A stretch of 22,790 bases of DNA from Anaeromyces robustus (Eukaryota; Neocallimastigomycota; Neocallimastigomycetes; Neocallimastigales; Neocallimastigaceae). Numbering within the stretch: position 1 is the first letter of the stretch; the number at the start of each line of letters is the position of its first letter. Position numbers and translations under genes: made by a program. The notes under the pieces are model-generated. The model was not told the DNA's origin. It was given only the letters and a program-made list of their open reading frames with translations, and searched no databases. Positions 17,223 to 22,790 of this stretch are shown here, one piece after another. The stretch is from positions 67,501 through 90,290 of the forward strand of contig MCFG01000286.1 of NCBI GenBank assembly GCA_002104895.1, written 5' to 3'.

Positions 17223-19497
17223 TGAAAAGTAAAATAGTAATTAACATAACTATAAATGATGATAATAATAATGATGGTTTAAATGTTACACTTCCACTTG
17301 TAAGATTTGCCTTATTATCAGGATCAATATTAGCGAAACTATTATCTTCGGTATCATATTCTTTTTCAGGAGTAATATCTTGAGCTTGATAAGTTTCAGC
17401 TGTTTCTGGTGTAAGAGCAACTTTATCATATTCAAAACCAAATTCTGCACAAACAGATTCAGCACGAATTTTAATCCAATCTTTTAAACCCCAATAAACT
17501 TTACTTCCTAAGTAATTACCGGATTCAATATTACTATCAAAATCATTAATTTTAAAGTCATATAATTTAATAGTACCAATATGTTGACGAACAACTTCTT
17601 CAGTATCCCAAATAACTTCTGGACGAAGACGTTCCTTATAAGCATCAATACGACCACCTAAAGCAACTGGATTAAAGATATGTTGAACAATTGATTTTAA
17701 ATGGGATTCAAAATAAGTTCTTGTGGTACAGGTAGCATCTCTATCCGTAGAACCACAACCAATTAATTTATCAACAATAACACGAGTATGAGAATCATAA
17801 GAATCCCCTCTATTTAAATGAGCCCAATCAAGATTAATAAAATCTTTATAAGATTTTTTAGGGAATTCAAGTGGATTTAATTGTTCACCCATACCAATAC
17901 CCCAAGTTTGATCAAAATCTTGATCAATGAAATAATATTTATATTTAGAATAATTCCATTTAGTACCTTCAGTTTCTTCTGCTGGATGATAAGTAACAAA
18001 GTTAGTGGTAAGGAACCAATAGGAATCCCAATGACCTGCAAGATATTCAAGAGCAAGAGCTCTTAATAAAGTATCTAATTCTAACCAATTTTCATCTAAA
18101 TTTTTAATTTGATTTGGATCATTAATATCAAGAATATGGATTTGACGAGTCATTTCTAATAATTCTTCTTTTAAATCATAGGTATCATTTTGGAATGCAC
18201 CTAACCAATTTGGATCTTCATAATTGAAATCAGCACCAGTAGAACAATCATAAATAATAGATTTAGTATATGGTGAAATGGTACCATCTTTTTCATTACC
18301 ATAGAATGCAGTTTTAATGAAACTTTCAGTAGTACAATCTTCTTGTAAAACATATAGACCAATACCAGTACCATCACTTGTATATACACGAGCAGTAACA
18401 GATTCATGTGCTGGATTACCAATGGCATGAGCAATATCTCCATATAAAATTTGACGGAAGAATACTGGATCATAAGAACTTGGTCTAAACTTTAAAACAG
18501 TTCTATGATAAATACCATCATCTGGTAAAGTAATCTTAAATTGGAATTTATTTTCATCACCATTCTTACCAGAACTTGGAATTCTCTAAAAAAAAAAATA
18601 TTTTGAAAATAAAAAAAAATAAATAATAATAATAAATAAAAAATAAAAAATTTATGTATATAAATAAATTATTATTAATATAATTATTATTATTATTATT
18701 ATTATTGTTATTATTTGTTGTTATTTTTATTGTTGTTGTTTTTACAATTATTTTATATTATTTATTATAATTAAAATTAAACAGTATAAATTTTAATAAT
18801 ATAAAAAATCTTTATATTTACATTAAATGTAAAGACGTTATCTTTTAAAATAGCAACAACTTTAGAAAAAGTATGAGAGGTAGTTCCTCTAATAAAGAAG
18901 TTACCATAACCATAGAAAATAAATGTTGGAATATAAGTTTCATCAAAAAGTTCGGTTTGACCAAGAGATCTAGTCCATTTTTTTGTATTTGGATAACCAA
19001 ACTTTGGTAAAGTGAAAAGTGTTTTTTCACGATTGAATAATTCATTATGTGTATTAGTTTCTGTACCAGCTAAAGTATGTTTTACATTTTCTTCTTTACC
19101 ATCACAAATATAATTATAACTTTTTTTTTTTTTAAATTATTATGATTAATTGTTTTATTATTTTTATTTTTATTTTTTATTTTATTTAATAATAATATAA
19201 TAATTGATAAATAATAAATAATAATGAGTAAAAAATGATTTAATTTTTATGTATATAAAATTTAATAATATATAAATTATATTATATATATTACCTAATA
19301 TCACCATCACCAACTTCCTCTGAACCTTTCCATAATGGTATATCACTAACTTCTTTGGTTAAATCTATTGTTTGACCATTAATACTAAGTTGAGCACTTA
19401 TATCACAAAATGCTATAACAGAAAAATTTACTACACGAGCCTTTACAAAAGATGATAAAAGGCCTAAGGCCAAACTTTCAAATAATAATAGTTTCAT
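17215..19497 (-). CDS. CotH-kinase-fold surface protein, three exons
   Basis: Joined exons 19497-19295, 19119-18822 and 18585-17215 give about 623 residues; splice phases agree (exon 1 ends with AG of a codon finished by T; exon 2 ends on a codon boundary). Residues 1-20 are a signal peptide. Exon 2 has THNELFNREKTLFTLPKFGY, KKWTRSLGQTELFD and FFIRGTTSHTFSK. Exon 3 has KFRPSSYDPVFFRQILYGD, VYTSDGTGIGLYVLQED, then EYLAGHWDSYWF with Asp354 and N362, and YFIDQDFDQTWG with Asp388/390. These are the CotH (PF08757-type) landmarks; acidic residues and the Asn fit metal and ATP binding of the secretory kinase fold. The C-terminus (SLLLSSFIVMLITILLFNH) after a Ser/Gly/Asn stretch fits a GPI-anchor signal; a single membrane anchor is the alternative. 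No dockerin is attached, unlike many gut-fungal CotH proteins. Substrate and activity are not known. Confidence 0.88.
18586..18821 (-). other. CotH intron 2 (236 nt)
   Basis: Donor GTAAAT at 18821 after TTT AAT; acceptor TTTTTTTTTTTAG ending at 18586. AT-rich with an (ATT)n tract, and it restores the frame into AGA ATT CCA AGT at 18585. Confidence 0.8.
19120..19294 (-). other. CotH intron 1 (175 nt)
   Basis: Donor GTAATATA at 19294 after GAT ATT AG; acceptor AAAAAAAAG ending at 19120. The acceptor lacks the usual pyrimidine tract because it follows poly-A, which is unusual, but the frame and the family match continue across it. Confidence 0.75.
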
Positions 19498-19539
19498 TTT
19501 CCTATTTATTATATAATGATTTATTATAGAAATAAATTG

Positions 19540-19582
<43 letters not shown>

Positions 19583-20772
19583 ATAAAAAAAAATGTTTTA
19601 ATATTTGATTTCAACTCTTAATTCAATAATTAAAGTATTTAAGGTTTTATAATATACCATTAATTATCATTAAGGAATTAATTTTGTTCACATAGTAATA
19701 CATTTTTCTGTTTTGTTTCTATTTATTTAATTTTTTTTTTATCAAAACTTTATTAATATTAAATCTTGGATGTCAACTTTAATTTATTTTATAGCAATAA
19801 TTTATGTATTATCAATTTTTATCATAATTAAAAAAAAAATAATTAAGATAAATCATTATTGGATAATAAATTAATAAATAATGAATGTATAATTCAAATT
19901 TATCAATTTATAACATATATAAAACATTTATAAGAAAAAAAAATTTTATTTCTTTTTTTTCAAAAAGTGTTTATTTTTATCAAGAATCATTTATTTAGTT
20001 TTATATAATTCTTTTTATTGTTTTTATATTCTAATATACAATTATATAATCTTATATTTAAGTTATTAGGTATGAATAAAGAATTTTATACTATTTATTC
20101 ATATTATTATTTATTATTTATTATTTGTTAATCTTGTTATTTTATATTTACTAATTAATTAATTAATCATTTATTTAATACTTATTTAGTATACTAATTA
20201 TTTAGGTTTTTTAAAAATTATTAAATTAACTAAATATCATAAAGGAAAATTTTAGTATAATTTTTAAAAATAATTAAATAATTTATTAATAACTTAATTA
20301 ATAAAATAATATATACTTTTTTGTATTTATAATTGTAATACAAATTAATATCAATAAAATATTTTTTGTATTAATAATTGTAATACATAATTTAAAAATA
20401 GTTTATATATAAATTATATCAAAGATGAATACAATTAAATATTATTAACCTGTGAAACATAATTCTGTAAATACTTTATAATTTTTAGATTTTTATGTTG
20501 AAACATAGTACAATTCTTTTATTTTAATATTAAATAACTTTTTATATTTATTTTTTTTTTTTTATTTACAAAGTATTTAATAATTTGAAACTGGTTTAAT
20601 TATAAATAGTTATTATTCAAATTTTTATTTATTATAAAAAAAATATCATTTTAATAAATTATTTTTATGTATAATGTATCATAATGTATTGTACATTGTA
20701 AAATCTATTAAATTAAATAATATTTAGTATATATACTATTATAAATTGCCATCCAAAAAATTATGGATTATG
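19498..20772. other. Upstream region of the CotH gene and AT-rich spacer
   Basis: A poly-A run of about 40 (19541-19580) lies only 45 nt upstream of the CotH start codon and would be T-rich on the coding strand, a possible promoter or 5' leader element. Near 20310-20395 a 30-bp repeat (TTTTTGTAT(T)TA.TAATTGTAATACA) occurs twice. No gene seen on either strand. Confidence 0.55.
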
Positions 20773-20935
20773 GACACTAAGTAGTAAAAATAATAATGCT
20801 GTTTTTATTTTCATTAACAGTTGAAGTTCCATATAATAATAAAAAAAAAGATAGACATTAAGTGGTAAAAATAATAATGCTGTTTTTATCTTTATTAGCA
20901 GTTAAAGTTCCATATAATAAAATAAAAAAAGATAT
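20773..20935. repeat. 81-bp tandem duplication
   Basis: Two copies, 20773-20853 and 20854-20935. Each reads GACA(C/T)TAAGT(A/G)GTAAAAATAATAATGCTGTTTTTAT and later AG(T)T(G/A)AAGTTCCATATAATAA. The copies differ at about eight positions, so the duplication is old enough to have diverged. Confidence 0.8.
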
Positions 20936-21099
20936 ATAATTACAAAAATCGACAGAACATTATCGTTTCTTTTTTTTTTTCTTTGGATATTGATGGTAAA
21001 GATAATTTATTTATTCTGAAGAAAATAAAATATAGTAAAAGAAAATTATTGAATAAGTTATTTAGTAGCTAAAAATACTCTTTCTTTAGATATTAAAAC
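20936..21099. other. AT-rich spacer with a short coding-like phrase
   Basis: The + strand around 20984-21060 reads LDIDGKDNLFILKKIKYSK without a stop for about 26 codons. It has protein-like composition but is too short for a call, and no start or flanking exon is visible. Confidence 0.2.
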
Positions 21100-21168
21100 A
21101 AGTATAAATAAATAAATAAATAAGTAAATAAATAAATAAATAAATATGTAAATAAATAAATAAATATG

Positions 21169-21207
<39 letters not shown>

Positions 21208-21212
21208 AAAAA

Positions 21213-21243
<31 letters not shown>

Positions 21244-21310
21244 ATATATAAATAATAAATAATAAATAATAAATAAATAAATAAATAAATAAATAATAAA
21301 TAATAAATAA

Positions 21311-21345
<35 letters not shown>

Positions 21346-21347
21346 AA
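21100..21347. repeat. (AAAT)n tetranucleotide array
   Basis: About 250 nt of AAAT units with GTAA, ATAT and AATAAT interruptions. The interruption pattern AAATAATAAATAATAAATAAT recurs (about 21250-21270 and 21292-21315), so blocks have been duplicated. Confidence 0.9.
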
Positions 21348-21575
21348 AAAATTTATCTTATATTTATAAATTTTAATTTGGAATAAATGTTAATGTGTAA
21401 TTTTAATTTACAATTTATAATTATTTTTCCAGAATTTCCAGAATCACAATATTGGTAGAATATATTAATATATATGGCAAATACCCATTAATAAATGGCG
21501 GATATAGGTGTTACATTTTATTCTTTTTGTATAGATTATTATCCTAAAATATAAAATATAGTAATAATAATAAAT
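21348..21575. other. Non-repeat spacer, nothing recognised
   Basis: Includes a slightly GC-richer patch at about 21470-21520 (ATGGCAAATACCCATT, then AATGGCGGATATAGGTG). No protein family or RNA could be recognised. Confidence 0.4.
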
Positions 21576-21582
21576 AATAATT

Positions 21583-21798
21583 AATAATAAACATAAACAT
21601 AAACATAAACATAAACATAATAATAAACATAATAATAAAAATAATAAATAATAATTAATAATAATAAACATAATAATAATTATAATTATAATAATAATAA
21701 TAGTAATAATAATAATGAATAATAAATAATAAATAATAATTAATAATAATAATAATAATAATTATAATTATAATATAATAATAATAATAATAATAATT
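21583..21798. repeat. (AAACAT)n and (AAT)n arrays
   Basis: The ATAAAC hexamer repeats about five times (about 21589-21618), followed by mixed AATAAT/AAACAT units to about 21798. Any frame here only gives Leu/Cys or Asn runs. Confidence 0.85.
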
Positions 21799-22387
21799 TT
21801 TTTTATTTATAACAAACAAATTTATAATTTAATCTATTATATAATTATATATAAATATTTAATATATATTATTTCTGTTAATTTATATACTTTTTCTTTT
21901 TTATGTCAAAATAACAAATACATCATTAATAAAAAAATTACAATTTATAGAAATGAAGCATAATAAAGATATATAATAAAAAATGATATATTAATCAAAT
22001 ATTAATATAATAAATAAAATTAAATTATATTTATTATTATATATTTTAATATAATATCATATTTATTATTATAATTAACTAATAAATATATATTGAATAA
22101 TGTTTAATATATTACGTATTGTATTTAGTAAAATATAAATATATTAAATAATAGATATAATTAAAAAAGTATATTACATTTTTTGGGAAGTGTGCATTTC
22201 GGCAATGTATTTCGTAAATGTAGCGCGCATTAAAATAACGTATTATTTAGATGTATTATATTGTGGCTTATAAATTAAATTAATAAAAAATTTATTATAT
22301 TATTAAAATCAATATTTTATTTATTATTGATTTATGAAACCAATTTATTAGTGGCATCTTCTTTTTATTAATATTTCTTTTTTTTTT
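21799..22387. other. AT-rich spacer with one GC-richer patch
   Basis: Mostly low-complexity. At about 22183-22240 TTTTGGGAAGTGTGCATTTC, GGCAATG and TGTAGCGCGCATT form the only GC-rich patch in 1 kb. No open frame or tRNA-like cloverleaf could be built from it. GCGCGC is notable for its rarity here. Confidence 0.4.
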
Positions 22388-22678
22388 AAATTTAAAATTT
22401 ATATTTATAATTCTTTAAATTATGATTATGAAATAAATAAAATATTAAGTGAAATTTAAAATTTATATTTATAATTCTTTAAATTATGATTATGAAATAA
22501 ATAAAATATTAAGTGAAATTTAAAATTTATATTTATAATTCTTTAAATTATGAAATAAATAAAATATTAAGTGAAATTTAAAATTTATATTTATAATTCT
22601 TTAAATTATGAAATAAATAAAATATTAAGTGAAATTTAAAATTTATATTTATAATTCTTTAAATTATGAAATAAATAA
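22388..22678. repeat. Minisatellite, units of 64 and 57 bp
   Basis: Nearly five copies of AAATTTAAAATTTATATTTA followed by TAATTCTTTAAATTATG and GAAATAAATAAAATATTAAG. The first two copies are about 64 bp and carry an extra ATTATGA; the later ones are about 57 bp without it. Copies are almost identical otherwise, so the array is young. The last copy breaks off near 22678. Confidence 0.9.
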
Positions 22679-22790
22679 GAAATGCTTTAATATACAAGTA
22701 CTAGTATATAAACTCTCTTAAAAAATTTTTATATAAATGTGGCGTTAAAAAATATTTATATAAATTTACAATATGAAATGTGGCATAAAG

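Noticed and set aside
18201-19045. Two - strand open frames starting with Met inside the CotH gene
   Set aside because: They are in other frames than the spliced CotH exons, which carry all family motifs.
21465-21671. Leu/Cys repeat open frame
   Set aside because: It is a translation of the AAACAT microsatellite.
22388-22678. CRISPR-like regular repeats
   Set aside because: The units are contiguous with no unique spacers, and the organism is eukaryotic; it is a minisatellite.
1-22790. tRNA or rRNA genes
   Set aside because: No T-loop/B-box pattern with a foldable cloverleaf and no conserved rRNA words were seen on either strand; a covariance-model scan would be decisive.

Overview
The window reads as nuclear DNA of an anaerobic gut fungus (Neocallimastigomycota). 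Four things point there: very low GC with long A/T homopolymers and (AAT)n, (AAAT)n and (ATT)n arrays; short AT-rich GT-AG introns; a secreted protein built only of fungal CBM10-type dockerin repeats; and a CotH-kinase-fold surface protein of the kind abundant in these fungi. The genus cannot be told from the sequence alone.

Layout. 1-2340: AT-rich DNA with a decayed ankyrin-repeat gene on the + strand (about 550-1690). 2342-3367 (-): membrane-anchored alpha/beta hydrolase with a bacterial-looking catalytic domain. 3368-6050: gene-free, with simple repeats, two perfect hairpins (4620-4675 and 5741-5824), a short duplicated coding-like scrap, and a second ankyrin remnant on the - strand. 6051 to about 13380: a nested block of non-LTR (LINE) retrotransposons, all on the - strand, each with its 3' poly-A seen here as poly-T on the left. 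It holds a degraded copy (A), a 54-nt micro-insertion with a 12-bp target-site duplication, a truncated copy (B) inside the tail of another (C), and a near-complete element whose single endonuclease plus reverse transcriptase reading frame is broken by one missing base near 10730. About 13380-14000: a foldback element. 14001-14696 (-): secreted protein of five tandem dockerins. 14697-17214: spacer with a 5'-truncated LINE fragment (D). 17215-19497 (-): three-exon CotH gene with signal peptide and a GPI-type C-terminus. 19498-22790: no gene seen; low-complexity DNA with an 81-bp tandem duplication and a 57/64-bp minisatellite.

How the genes may work together. All recognisable intact genes and all LINEs lie on the - strand. 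The dockerin protein belongs to the secreted fungal cellulosome. CotH proteins are common companions of dockerin proteins in these fungi, and bacterial CotH is a secretory protein kinase, so a surface-held CotH beside a dockerin-only protein makes a testable functional pair. That link is inference. The hydrolase looks unrelated to them and is a horizontal-transfer candidate. No tRNA, rRNA or CRISPR was seen.
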